Shown in pieces: positions 1-7,527 of a DNA stretch of 64,000 bases. The notes beneath the pieces were generated by a model, which had not been told where the DNA came from, did no database searches, and saw only the letters and a program-made list of their open reading frames with translations. Position 1 is the stretch's first letter, and every line of letters begins with the position of its first letter. The translations under genes were made by a program, and so were the position numbers. Source of the DNA: Arthrobacter sp. B3I9 (lineage in GTDB: Bacteria; Actinomycetota; Actinomycetes; Actinomycetales; Micrococcaceae); contig NZ_JAUSYO010000001.1 in the NCBI RefSeq assembly GCF_030816935.1, positions 3,906,001-3,970,000 on the forward strand, in the 5' to 3' direction.

Positions 1-173
1 AAGGACTGCTGACCGCCGCCGCCGCATTCGACCACCGGCTGCCGGAACTCTTTGCCGGCGTGCCCTCCGACGAATCCGCCCGCGCAGTCCCGTATCCGGC
101 GTCCTGCCATCCGCAGGCGTGGTCTTCAGCCTCGGCTGTGGTGATCGCCCAGGCCATGGGCGCGGGGTTCTGA
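1..173 (+). CDS. C-terminal end of a glycogen-debranching-type enzyme (partial)
   Basis: This is the last 56 residues of a gene entering from the left edge, read from base 3 to the TGA at 171-173. The end contains PYPASCHPQAWSSASAV. I recognise this as the conserved C-terminal stretch of actinobacterial amylo-alpha-1,6-glucosidase/glycogen debranching proteins, whose (alpha/alpha)6 barrel ends in a Pro-Tyr-Pro...Gln-Ala-Trp segment. Such enzymes trim alpha-1,6 branches or related oligosaccharides in the cytoplasm. Only the tail is visible, so the substrate and full domain order cannot be judged. The convergent PAP2 gene starts its 3' end 25 bases further on. Confidence 0.6.
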   Translation, partial: GLLTAAAAFDHRLPELFAGVPSDESARAVPYPASCHPQAWSSASAVVIAQAMGAGF

Positions 174-198
174 TCCCGGCCGCATTCCGTGCTTCCGG

Positions 199-1041
199 CT
201 AGGGCCGGGCGCCCCGGGCCGTGCGGAGCCCGTCGGCCAGGATGACGATCCCGGTGACGGCCACCGCCAATCCCACTGAGGCGGTCACGTCCGTCAGCCA
301 GTGATAGCCCAGGTAGAGCCTGCTGAGGGCCACCAGCGCTGTTCCGGCGGCCGCCGCGGCATAGGCCACCACCGCCGTCGGACGGCCCGCCCGGCCGGAG
401 CCGGCAACCAGGTAGGCGAGCACGAGCAGGAAGACGCCGGTGCCGAACGTGTGGCCGGACGGAAAGGACAGCGCGTCGTCCGGGCCGAGGAGGAAATCCG
501 CGGCAGGCGGCCTGCCGCGGTCCACCGCATGCTTGATGAGCGTGGACAGGACAAAGGTCGCCGCCATCGCGCCCAGCAGCAAGGCCGGCCGCCACAGCTC
601 CCGTTTCCAGATGGCCCAGCCGGCGGCGAGCACCAGGCCGGCCACCGCCATGCAAACCGGCGAGGTCACGGCCGACACTCCTGCCAGGATCGCCGTCGCC
701 ATCGCATTCCGCGTCGCCACGAGGCCGTAATGGACCGGCCCGTCCCAGGCCGCCATACCGGTGTCGGACTGGACCGCCGCCAGCATCGCCCAGAACACCG
801 CGTCCCCGGCCACCAGCAATCCGGCGGCCAGGAAGAAAAGCCGGCGCTGTGACGCGATCGGGGCGGAAGCTCCGCGGGAAGTGTCTGCGGCCGGGCCGTC
901 AGGAGTCACCGGCCCGTGAGGGGTCAGCCGGCCGGCAAGGGTTACCGGACCGTCGGGGGTCACCGGGCTGTCGAGGGCTACCGGGCTGTCAGGAGTGACC
1001 GGGCCGGCAGGGGTGAGCGGCAGGCGCTGGGCAGAGGGCAT
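199..1041 (-). CDS. PAP2-family membrane phosphatase
   Basis: This 280-residue integral membrane protein belongs to the PAP2/lipid phosphatase superfamily, which removes phosphate from lipid phosphates or undecaprenyl pyrophosphate at the outer face of the membrane. All three family motifs are visible: KHAVDRGRPP near residue 168, SFPSGHTFGT near 190, and SRLYLGYHWLTDV near 237, which carry the phosphate-binding residues and catalytic histidines. Several hydrophobic segments surround them. The first 60 residues are low-complexity, made of imperfect PVTPDGP-like repeats, and are probably a cytoplasmic extension. I chose the ATG at 1041; the open frame runs further upstream but would invade the neighbouring YdeI-like gene. 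The specific substrate is unknown. Confidence 0.85.
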   Translation of the reverse strand: MPSAQRLPLTPAGPVTPDSPVALDSPVTPDGPVTLAGRLTPHGPVTPDGPAADTSRGASAPIASQRRLFFLAAGLLVAGDAVFWAMLAAVQSDTGMAAWDGPVHYGLVATRNAMATAILAGVSAVTSPVCMAVAGLVLAAGWAIWKRELWRPALLLGAMAATFVLSTLIKHAVDRGRPPAADFLLGPDDALSFPSGHTFGTGVFLLVLAYLVAGSGRAGRPTAVVAYAAAAAGTALVALSRLYLGYHWLTDVTASVGLAVAVTGIVILADGLRTARGARP

Positions 1042-1114
1042 GGTTCGAGTCTGGCATGCCCACCTGCCGTAGGTCCGGACGTCCGCTGGGAGTTTCCTTG
1101 GTACGCGCTTCCGG

Positions 1115-1714
1115 TCAGGGGCCCGACGGGCGTTTGACCTGCGGGTACGGTGTCTCGTGACGCGCGAGCATGGCAACGAACCCGGCGATCTTCCGCTGTC
1201 TCGTCGATGCCTGCTTGACCGCATTGGTGCGGTAGATCAGCGCATACCGGTTCACCGAAGTCAGCACGTCGAACATTGCCTGCGCCCGCGGCTCGGCCGC
1301 GATGGCCGCAGCCAGATCCTCGGGCACCTCGGCGGTCGCGGCCCCGGAGTACGCGGCCTCCCACCTCCCGTCGGCCTTCGCAGCGGCGACGGCGGCGGCG
1401 CCCGCAGGTGCCATTCGCCCTGCGGCTTCAAGCAGTCCGATCCGGTCCACGTTCCTCGCGGACCAAACGCTCTTCGGCCCCCTCCGGGTCATGCGCTGGA
1501 ACGAACTTTCGTCGTCCCGGCGCCTGCCCTGGCCGTCGATCCAGCCGAAACACAGCGCTTCCTGCAGCGCCGCCTCGTAGTCCAGGCCGGTCACCGAACC
1601 GCCTTTCTTGTGCAGCACAAGCCACACGCCCGGACTGTCTGCGTGGTGCTCCTCGAGCCAGGCGCGCCATTCGGCTGCGTCCCGGACCAGCAGTTCCTCA
1701 AGTTCAACAGGCAT
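1115..1714 (-). CDS. YdeI/OmpD-associated family protein
   Basis: A 199-residue soluble protein of the YdeI/OmpD-associated (bacteriocin-protection) family. Characteristic parts are the N-terminal AEWRAWLEEHHADSPGVWL, the ALCFGWIDGQ segment near residue 50 followed by FQRMTRRGPKSVWS, and the C-terminal KQASTRQRKIAGFVAML. Length is normal for the family. Enterobacterial members have been tied to stress and peptide resistance, but the biochemical role of the actinobacterial proteins is not established. It lies 73 bases upstream of the PAP2 gene on the same strand and may share a transcript with it. Confidence 0.85.
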   Translation of the reverse strand: MPVELEELLVRDAAEWRAWLEEHHADSPGVWLVLHKKGGSVTGLDYEAALQEALCFGWIDGQGRRRDDESSFQRMTRRGPKSVWSARNVDRIGLLEAAGRMAPAGAAAVAAAKADGRWEAAYSGAATAEVPEDLAAAIAAEPRAQAMFDVLTSVNRYALIYRTNAVKQASTRQRKIAGFVAMLARHETPYPQVKRPSGP

Positions 1715-1807
1715 GCTTCATCGTCTCCCGGCCCTGACCAAAATCACCCTTTGGTGGCACGATTATCCCTGAGAGCCGGAACTTCTCCGATCCCTAGGGA
1801 GCTACCC

Positions 1808-2623
1808 ATGTTGCGTGTCCGACCCATCCATTTCACCTCCCGGCCGGACGAGTGGGGGCGGCTTCTCACGGCGCTGGGCATGGTCAAGACCGTCGACGAC
1901 GGCGACTGGCAGGAATTCGACGCCGGCTCAGGCCGCGTGGCGCTGCACAAGGTGGATCGCGATGCCGGGGAATCCGGGGGCGCGGAATCTGGAGGCGCTG
2001 TATCCGGGGGCGCGGTATCGGGGGGCCCGCGCGACGGCAGGACCGAGTTCGGCGTCGAGGTCGGTGATCTTGCGGAGTTCACGCGCCGCACGAACGCCGC
2101 CGGCGCGGAGGACGGAACGTCCCCCGCCGAGCTGGTCCGGGCTGCGCACGGCGAGGCGTGCCGGATCACGGGCGGGGACGGGTTCGCCTTCTTCGCGGAC
2201 AAGGCAGGAGACGGCGCTCAGGGCGCGGGTGCCGATCCTGCCCTTGCGGTGGCCGCTGTCTGGTTCACGCCGGACACTGCCGCCGCCGCTCAAACTCTGC
2301 GGAACATGGGCGCGAGGCTCCGCCCGTCGCCGGACGCCGACGAAACGGCGGACTTTACGGCTAAGAACGGCGGCGTGCTGATGGTGCGCCCCGCCAGCGG
2401 TGCACCACACTGCAGCCTGGGCTTTGAATACACCGGCAACCTTTCCGCCCTGCGGGACCGACTGGCCGCGGCGGGCCACCGGGTCAGCGTTACGGAGGAG
2501 GCCTTCGGACGGACCCTGCACGTGGCCAATCCCGACGCCGCCAATCCGGACGGGGCCGGTCTGCCGGATGGGTCCGCCAGGGGGACGGCGCTCTGGATTT
2601 CGGCCAAACCCGCGGCCGGGTGA
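1808..2623 (+). CDS. VOC-superfamily protein with a low-complexity insertion
   Basis: A 271-residue protein with two glyoxalase/bleomycin-resistance (VOC) like halves: residues 1-50 (RPIHFTSRPDEWGRLLTALGM) and about 145-270 (VAAVWFTPDTAAAAQTLRNMGARL). Between residues 56 and 72 there is a short repetitive insert, GGAESGGAVSGGAVSGG, encoded by near-repeats of an 18-base unit. The start is the ATG at 1808, preceded by AGGGAG at 1796-1801; the open frame continues upstream but that part is only the complement of the YdeI-like gene. No clear full set of metal ligands can be assigned, so catalytic activity is uncertain. Confidence 0.75.
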   Translation: MLRVRPIHFTSRPDEWGRLLTALGMVKTVDDGDWQEFDAGSGRVALHKVDRDAGESGGAESGGAVSGGAVSGGPRDGRTEFGVEVGDLAEFTRRTNAAGAEDGTSPAELVRAAHGEACRITGGDGFAFFADKAGDGAQGAGADPALAVAAVWFTPDTAAAAQTLRNMGARLRPSPDADETADFTAKNGGVLMVRPASGAPHCSLGFEYTGNLSALRDRLAAAGHRVSVTEEAFGRTLHVANPDAANPDGAGLPDGSARGTALWISAKPAAG

Positions 2624-2665
2624 GTGCAGCCACGCGGCACGTCAGGGATGCGGTAGAACTTAACC

Positions 2666-3205
2666 ATGAACGTTCGCACTCCTGACCCGAATCCCGGCTG
2701 GCTCTCTGAAGACGATTTATTCGAGGCGCGCGGCCGGCTGCCCATGGTCTACGTGGAGGCCGTGCCAGTCCGGCTGGATCCGCTCGGGTTCGTGAACGAG
2801 GTCGGCACGCTGCTGCAGGCCGACGAAGACGGAAACATGATTCGGTCCTTGGTCTCCGGCCGGGTCCTCTACCGCGAGACCATCCGCGCCGCGCTCCTGC
2901 GCCACATGGAGAAGGACCTGGGGCCGCTGGCGTTCCCGCAGCTTCCCATCAGCCCGGTACCCTTCACGGTCGCCGAATACTTTCCGGCGCCGTCGCACAC
3001 CGGGTTTACCGACGACCGCCAGCACGCCGTCGCGCTGGCGTACATCATCCCGGTCACTGGCGAATGCTCGCCCCGGCAGGACGCCCTGGAGCTCACCTGG
3101 ATGACACCGCAGGAGGTCATGGGCTCGGACGTGCAGCTCGAATTCAGCGGTGGCCGCGGTGCGCTGATCCGGCAGGCCCTCGCCTTCGCAGGCGTCGGAA
3201 ACTGA
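2666..3205 (+). CDS. NUDIX hydrolase family protein (DUF4916-like)
   Basis: A 179-residue protein that resembles the actinobacterial DUF4916/NUDIX-related family: an N-terminal WLSEDDLFEARGRLPMVYVEAVPV strand region, a central SGRVLYRETIRAALLRHMEKDLG helix where the Nudix box would be, and HAVALAYIIPVTGE near residue 115. The canonical GX5EX7REUXEEXGU pattern is not intact, so pyrophosphohydrolase activity is doubtful. A -10-like TAGAAC ends exactly 6 bases before the ATG, suggesting a leaderless transcript. It sits alone between the VOC gene and an unknown gene on the same strand. Confidence 0.7.
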   Translation: MNVRTPDPNPGWLSEDDLFEARGRLPMVYVEAVPVRLDPLGFVNEVGTLLQADEDGNMIRSLVSGRVLYRETIRAALLRHMEKDLGPLAFPQLPISPVPFTVAEYFPAPSHTGFTDDRQHAVALAYIIPVTGECSPRQDALELTWMTPQEVMGSDVQLEFSGGRGALIRQALAFAGVGN

Positions 3206-3334
3206 CGTCTGCCGGGCGGCTGCGGCCTGCCCCGGACGCGCCCGATGACGCTCGGGACAACCCCAGCGTCCCCGACTTAGCCCCCTTGCCTTTGTAGACT
3301 GTTGGGCGGACCGCAAGAGAATTTAAGGACCCAG

Positions 3335-4408
3335 ATGACCCACCCGCCAGCTTCCCGGAACTACAGCGAACAGCAGGCTGGCTCTCTGCAGAGCGGCCAC
3401 CACCTGCTCCTTCCGGACGGCCAACGCTCCGCCGAGATCCAGAGCGTGGACGTCGAAACGGACGATTTCGGCAACGCTGCACTTGTCCTCGCCACCCTGA
3501 CCGGCGGCGGGATGCTGCGGATCGCTGCCGGTTCCGCCGTCACCGTCCTCGTCGGCTCCGAGGACGCGGCCGAGGAGGCTGCCCGCCGAGACGGCGCAGA
3601 TCCGGTCGCCACCCCGGAGGTCCGCCCCCAAGACGGCGCCGTCGCTCCCGGCCCCGGTAGTGAGACGCGCGCCGCGGACGCTCCCACGGCTCAGGCTCCT
3701 GCCTCTGTGGCGCCCGGCACTGCGCTGCCTCCCGCCCTCGTCGTCCCTCCCCTGCCGGCCGTACCGCCGGCGGTGAGCGGCCCGAGCGAGGAGGACCTCG
3801 CATTGATCCCGTCCTTCGAGGGGACGCCGGAGTCCGTGGTGGAGGCCGCGGCGCTGGCACACCCGGACGCGGTGGGCGTGCAGCTGCTCGCCGAGCGGTT
3901 GGCCAAGGGCATCAACACCAAGTCGGGCAGCTGCCTGAAGGACCTCAGCGACCTGGCGCACGAGCTGTACATTCTCCGCAAGGACGACCAGAACGCCCTC
4001 GCCGTCGCCGACTTGCTCAACGTCCTGCCTTTCGACGGAAACCCCGGACGGTGGGCGTCGGTGGTGGCGTCCCTGGCTCTCTCCAGCTACATCTGCCGCA
4101 GGCTCGGGCAGGAGGAACGCGCCACTGTCTATGACAAGTTCCTCCGCGCGCCGGACAGCATGGAAACGGATCCGTTCAAGGCGCGGATCAACGCGAAGGT
4201 GCGGCAGCGATCGCTGAATGAACCCAACCTGTATGACAAGGAAATCTTCCGCTCCATCGACAACGCGAACCCGGACGCGGAACGGGAATGGCGCCTCCTG
4301 CGGCTGGAGGCTCTGCTGTTCCTGCGCGCGCATGGGGGCTCGGAAACAATCGGCACGCAGGAGCTGGAGCGCCGCATCAGCAACGAGCTCGAGTCGGTCC
4401 GCGCCTGA
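3335..4408 (+). CDS. Conserved actinobacterial protein of unknown function (DUF6707-like)
   Basis: A 357-residue protein without a recognisable catalytic motif. Residues 1-85 look like a small beta-rich domain (YSEQQAGSLQSGHHLLLPDG), residues 86-150 are an Ala/Pro-rich linker, and residues 160-357 are all-helical (LAERLAKGINTKSGSCLKDL, ADLLNVLPFDGNPGRWASVV), reminiscent of TPR-like repeats. From memory this tail resembles the DUF6707 family common in Arthrobacter; I am not certain. The start at 3335 is supported by AAGGA about 6 bases upstream, and TAGACT at 3294-3299 is a plausible -10. The next gene begins 50 bases downstream with its own promoter-like box. Confidence 0.65.
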   Translation: MTHPPASRNYSEQQAGSLQSGHHLLLPDGQRSAEIQSVDVETDDFGNAALVLATLTGGGMLRIAAGSAVTVLVGSEDAAEEAARRDGADPVATPEVRPQDGAVAPGPGSETRAADAPTAQAPASVAPGTALPPALVVPPLPAVPPAVSGPSEEDLALIPSFEGTPESVVEAAALAHPDAVGVQLLAERLAKGINTKSGSCLKDLSDLAHELYILRKDDQNALAVADLLNVLPFDGNPGRWASVVASLALSSYICRRLGQEERATVYDKFLRAPDSMETDPFKARINAKVRQRSLNEPNLYDKEIFRSIDNANPDAEREWRLLRLEALLFLRAHGGSETIGTQELERRISNELESVRA

Positions 4409-4457
4409 CACCCGTGCGGCCCTACCCGGTTGGGTCCTGTCGTTGTAGATTCGCCCC

Positions 4458-5183
4458 ATGACGAACAATCTGAGCGTTGTGATCAACTCCGACGCGCAGC
4501 AAGTCTGGACAATGCTGCGCGAACCGTCCAAGGTGGCAGAGTGGCACGGCTGGCAGGCTGACGATCAGGCCGCCGAGATCAATGAGATCTATTTCAGCCC
4601 CAACGTGGTGGAAGGCGCGGACCACACGTCCCTCGTGGTCGACGGCGGGGACGTGTTCACCCTGAAACCGGTCCCGACCGGCACCGAGGTCAGCGTCACC
4701 CGCGCCGCCATGGACCACAACTCCGAGTGGGCCGCCTGGGATGAGGACATCACCCAGGGCTGGCTGACTTTCCTTCAGCAGCTCCGCTTCGCCCTGGAAC
4801 GGCATCCCCACGGACGGCGCCGCACCATCTTCTTCTCCGTTCCGGGCACCGAGGGCTCAGCCATCGAAAAGCTGGGCGTCAGCGATGTCCCCTCCCCTGG
4901 CGAACCGTATTCGCTGACCTTGGCCACCGGCGAGGAGATCACCGGCAAGGTGTGGTTCCGCAGCAACCACCAGGTGGGCCTGACGGTTCACGGCTACGCC
5001 GAGCACGGCGAAGGGCTCGTGATCGTGGCGGACCAGCCCTCCATCCCGGACATCCGGCCCGACGGCGGCTCCCTCGTGATCGTCTCGACCTACGATCTGG
5101 GAGCCCAACGGCTGGAGGACGTCCGGAAGTACTGGGACAAATGGCGCGCTGAGAACTACCCCACATCCGACCCGCTGCACTAA
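4458..5183 (+). CDS. SRPBCC (START/Bet v1-like) domain protein
   Basis: A 241-residue protein. The N-terminal 115 residues fit an SRPBCC helix-grip fold of the AHSA1/polyketide-cyclase type: SVVINSDAQQVWTMLREPSKVAEWHGW at the start and DEDITQGWLTFLQQLRFALER as the long C-terminal helix. The second half (residues 120-241) repeats a related beta-rich pattern (FRSNHQVGLTVHGYAEHGEG...) and probably forms a second lobe. The ligand is unknown. TAGATT at 4446-4451 is followed by 6 bases and then the ATG, with no ribosome binding site, so the gene looks leaderless. Confidence 0.75.
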   Translation: MTNNLSVVINSDAQQVWTMLREPSKVAEWHGWQADDQAAEINEIYFSPNVVEGADHTSLVVDGGDVFTLKPVPTGTEVSVTRAAMDHNSEWAAWDEDITQGWLTFLQQLRFALERHPHGRRRTIFFSVPGTEGSAIEKLGVSDVPSPGEPYSLTLATGEEITGKVWFRSNHQVGLTVHGYAEHGEGLVIVADQPSIPDIRPDGGSLVIVSTYDLGAQRLEDVRKYWDKWRAENYPTSDPLH

Positions 5184-5216
5184 GGGTTGCGCTCTGTTAG
5201 CTGGCACACTTGAACG

Positions 5217-6515
5217 GTGCCAGCTATTCCTGAAACAGACGCGCCTCCGCTGCAGCCTGCCCGGCAATCCGAGTTTTCCTTCCGCGTGGGCAAACGCCTG
5301 AGCGAAAGCTGCCCGCCGTCGGACACCCAGCTCGCGGAGAACGGCGGGCCCTTCCTGGGCCGCACGGGCACCATCACCACACCCCACGGCGAGATCCAGA
5401 CGCCCGCGTTCATCGCCGTCGGCACCAAGGCCACGGTGAAGTCCGTCCTGCCGGAGTCCATCGCGGAACTGGGGGCGCAGGCAGTGCTGGCCAACGCATA
5501 CCACCTCTACCTGCAGCCGGGCCCGGACATCCTGGACGAGGCGGGCGGGCTCGGCGCGTTCATGAACTGGCGCGGCCCGACCTTCACGGATTCCGGCGGC
5601 TTCCAGGTGATGAGCCTGGGCTCGGGCTTCAAGAAAGTCATCGACATGAAATCGGTGGACCACTCCGGACCTGATGACGCCGTCGCCCCTGGCAAGGAAC
5701 GCCTCGCGCACGTCGACGAGGAGGGCGTCTGGTTCAAGAGCCACCTCAACGGGGACCGGCACCGCTTCAGCCCCGAGATCTCCATGAACGTCCAGCACCA
5801 GATCGGCGCGGACATCATGTTCGCTTTTGACGAGCTGACCACGCTGCAGAACTCCCGCGGCTACCAGGAGGAATCCCTGGAACGCACCCGCCGCTGGGCC
5901 GAGCGCTGCCTCACCGAACACTTCCGGCTCACCTCCGAGCGCGCCGGCAAGCCGTACCAGGCATTGTTCGGAGTCATCCAGGGCGCCCAGTACGAGGACC
6001 TGCGCCGCAAGGCCTGCCGGGACCTCGGAGCCATGAACTTCGACGGCTTCGGCATCGGCGGCGCGCTGGAAAAGGAGAACCTGGGGACGATCGTGCGCTG
6101 GTGCAACGAGGAGCTGCCGGAGAACAAGCCGCGGCACCTGCTGGGAATTTCCGAACCGGACGACATCTTCACGGCCATAGAGAACGGCGCGGACACCTTC
6201 GACTGCGTCTCCCCCACCAGGGTGGCCCGGAACTCGGCTTTCTATCACCCGACCGGCCGCTATAACCTTTCCGGTGCCAAATACAAGCGCGACTTCGGCC
6301 CGCTGCAGGAAGGCTGCGACTGCTACGCCTGCCAGAACTACTCCCGGGCCTACATCCACCACCTGTTCAAGGCCAAGGAGATGGTTTCGGCCACGCTGAT
6401 CTCGATCCACAACGAGCGCTTCGTCGTGAAGCTGGTCGACGACGCCCGCCTGGCCATCGAGGCCGGCAGCTTCTTCGAGTTCAAGGCCGAGACGCTGGGC
6501 CAGTACTACTCCTAG
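5217..6515 (+). CDS. tgt: tRNA-guanine transglycosylase, divergent actinobacterial type
   Basis: A 432-residue Tgt-family enzyme, which exchanges guanine 34 of tRNAs with GUN anticodons for a queuine-type base. Visible elements are TFTDSGGFQVMSL near residue 120, LFGVIQGAQYEDLR near 250, the nucleophile in DTFDCVSPTRVARN near 325, and the zinc site CDCYAC near residue 365 with a downstream His in LISIHN. It is about 55 residues longer than E. coli Tgt, with extra N-terminal sequence and an expanded loop near residues 145-170. The base-binding loop reads GIGGALEKE where typical bacterial enzymes have GGLAVGE. The start is GTG; CACACT lies 6 bases upstream, so it is probably leaderless. No queuosine synthesis gene is nearby, which suggests salvage. 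Confidence 0.88.
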   Translation: MPAIPETDAPPLQPARQSEFSFRVGKRLSESCPPSDTQLAENGGPFLGRTGTITTPHGEIQTPAFIAVGTKATVKSVLPESIAELGAQAVLANAYHLYLQPGPDILDEAGGLGAFMNWRGPTFTDSGGFQVMSLGSGFKKVIDMKSVDHSGPDDAVAPGKERLAHVDEEGVWFKSHLNGDRHRFSPEISMNVQHQIGADIMFAFDELTTLQNSRGYQEESLERTRRWAERCLTEHFRLTSERAGKPYQALFGVIQGAQYEDLRRKACRDLGAMNFDGFGIGGALEKENLGTIVRWCNEELPENKPRHLLGISEPDDIFTAIENGADTFDCVSPTRVARNSAFYHPTGRYNLSGAKYKRDFGPLQEGCDCYACQNYSRAYIHHLFKAKEMVSATLISIHNERFVVKLVDDARLAIEAGSFFEFKAETLGQYYS

Positions 6516-6604
6516 GCCCGCCGCGCCGGGCCGGGGGCAGGCCGCAGCTCCTCCGCACGCCGACCCTGGACCCCGCTCTTAGGTGCGTCGGCTATCCTGA
6601 CCGG

Positions 6605-7354
6605 ATGTTCATCGAGATTCCTGCCGCAGCCGGCACAGCCGAGGCCCTGATAGCCCGCCCCACGACCGGTGAGGGCCCTTTCCCGGGCGTCATCTTCTAC
6701 ATGGACGCCTTTGGCCTCCGCCCGCGCATCCAGGAGATGGCGCAGCGCATCGCGGACTGGGGGTACGTGGTCCTGGCCCCCAACGTCTTCTACCGGGAGG
6801 GAACGCCAGCGGAACTGGCACCGGCCGGGGACATGACCTCGCAGGAGGGCCGCGAGGCCGCCGGCGCCGCCGCCTTCCCGCGGGTCGGGCGCCTGACGCC
6901 GGACAAGGCGCTGCCGGACATCGATGCATGGCTCGACGCGCTGCGCAGGCTCGACGGCGTCACACTCGGCCCTATCGGCGTCACCGGGTACTGCATGGGC
7001 GCTCGGCTCGCCGTCCGCACCGCCAACGCCCACCCGGAGGCCGTCGCGGCCTGCGGCGGCTTCCACGGCGGCGGCCTGGCCACCGACGACGCCGACAGTC
7101 CCCACCTGGGGCTGGAGCACGCCCGCGCCCGGTTCGTCTTTGGCCATGCTGATCACGATCGGAGCATGGATCAGGCCGCGGTTGCACGGCTGGGCCAGGC
7201 CCTGGACGCGGCCGGACTGAAGGCTTCCAACGAGATTTACGACGGCGCCCCACACGGCTACTCCATGGCGGACACGTCGGCGTTCCACCCGGAGGCCACC
7301 GAACGGCACTTCCGCGAGCTCCGCGAACTGCTCGACACGACGCTCAAGGCCTGA
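6605..7354 (+). CDS. Dienelactone hydrolase family protein
   Basis: A 249-residue alpha/beta hydrolase of the dienelactone hydrolase family, which hydrolyses lactones or esters in the cytoplasm. The nucleophile motif is GYCMGA (Cys near residue 132), followed by an acid-loop candidate in GHADHDRSM and the histidine in GAPHGYSM near residue 220. The early signature GVIFYMDAFGLRPRIQEMAQRIA is also typical. TATCCT at 6593-6598 lies exactly 6 bases before the ATG, indicating leaderless transcription. No aromatic ring-cleavage genes are nearby, so the role may be general ester hydrolysis rather than chlorocatechol degradation. Confidence 0.85.
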   Translation: MFIEIPAAAGTAEALIARPTTGEGPFPGVIFYMDAFGLRPRIQEMAQRIADWGYVVLAPNVFYREGTPAELAPAGDMTSQEGREAAGAAAFPRVGRLTPDKALPDIDAWLDALRRLDGVTLGPIGVTGYCMGARLAVRTANAHPEAVAACGGFHGGGLATDDADSPHLGLEHARARFVFGHADHDRSMDQAAVARLGQALDAAGLKASNEIYDGAPHGYSMADTSAFHPEATERHFRELRELLDTTLKA

Positions 7355-7417
7355 CCCGGCCGGAACCCGCGAAATGGGCCCGGAAGCGGGCTGCCACCGG
7401 CCTTCTCGCGGATAACC

Positions 7418-7494
7418 GGCACGGCGCTAACGACAGCGGCGGGCCGCCGGTTTCCGGGACCGAAGTCCCTTAACCGGCAGCCCGCCGTCGTGCC
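7418..7494. terminator. Multi-stem terminator structure between convergent genes
   Basis: Nested inverted repeats fill the space between the convergent dienelactone hydrolase and MFS genes. The outer arms are GGCACGGCG and CGCCGTCGTGCC, the middle arms GGCGGGC (7438-7444) and GCCCGCC (7480-7486), with CGGTT/AACCG inside, and the tip is GGGAC-CGAA-GTCCC. It probably terminates transcription from both sides, although no clear U-run follows. Confidence 0.55.
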
Positions 7495-7527
7495 GCCCGG
7501 CGCCATGGCGGCCCGGCGTGCAGGAAC

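Noticed and set aside
1157..1807. Upstream extension of the VOC protein frame
   Set aside because: This part is the complement of the YdeI-like gene; the ATG at 1808 has a ribosome binding site and starts the conserved domain.
4857..6410. Minus-strand 517-codon open frame over tgt
   Set aside because: A shadow of the GC-rich tgt gene in the opposite strand; no domains, whereas tgt has all family motifs.
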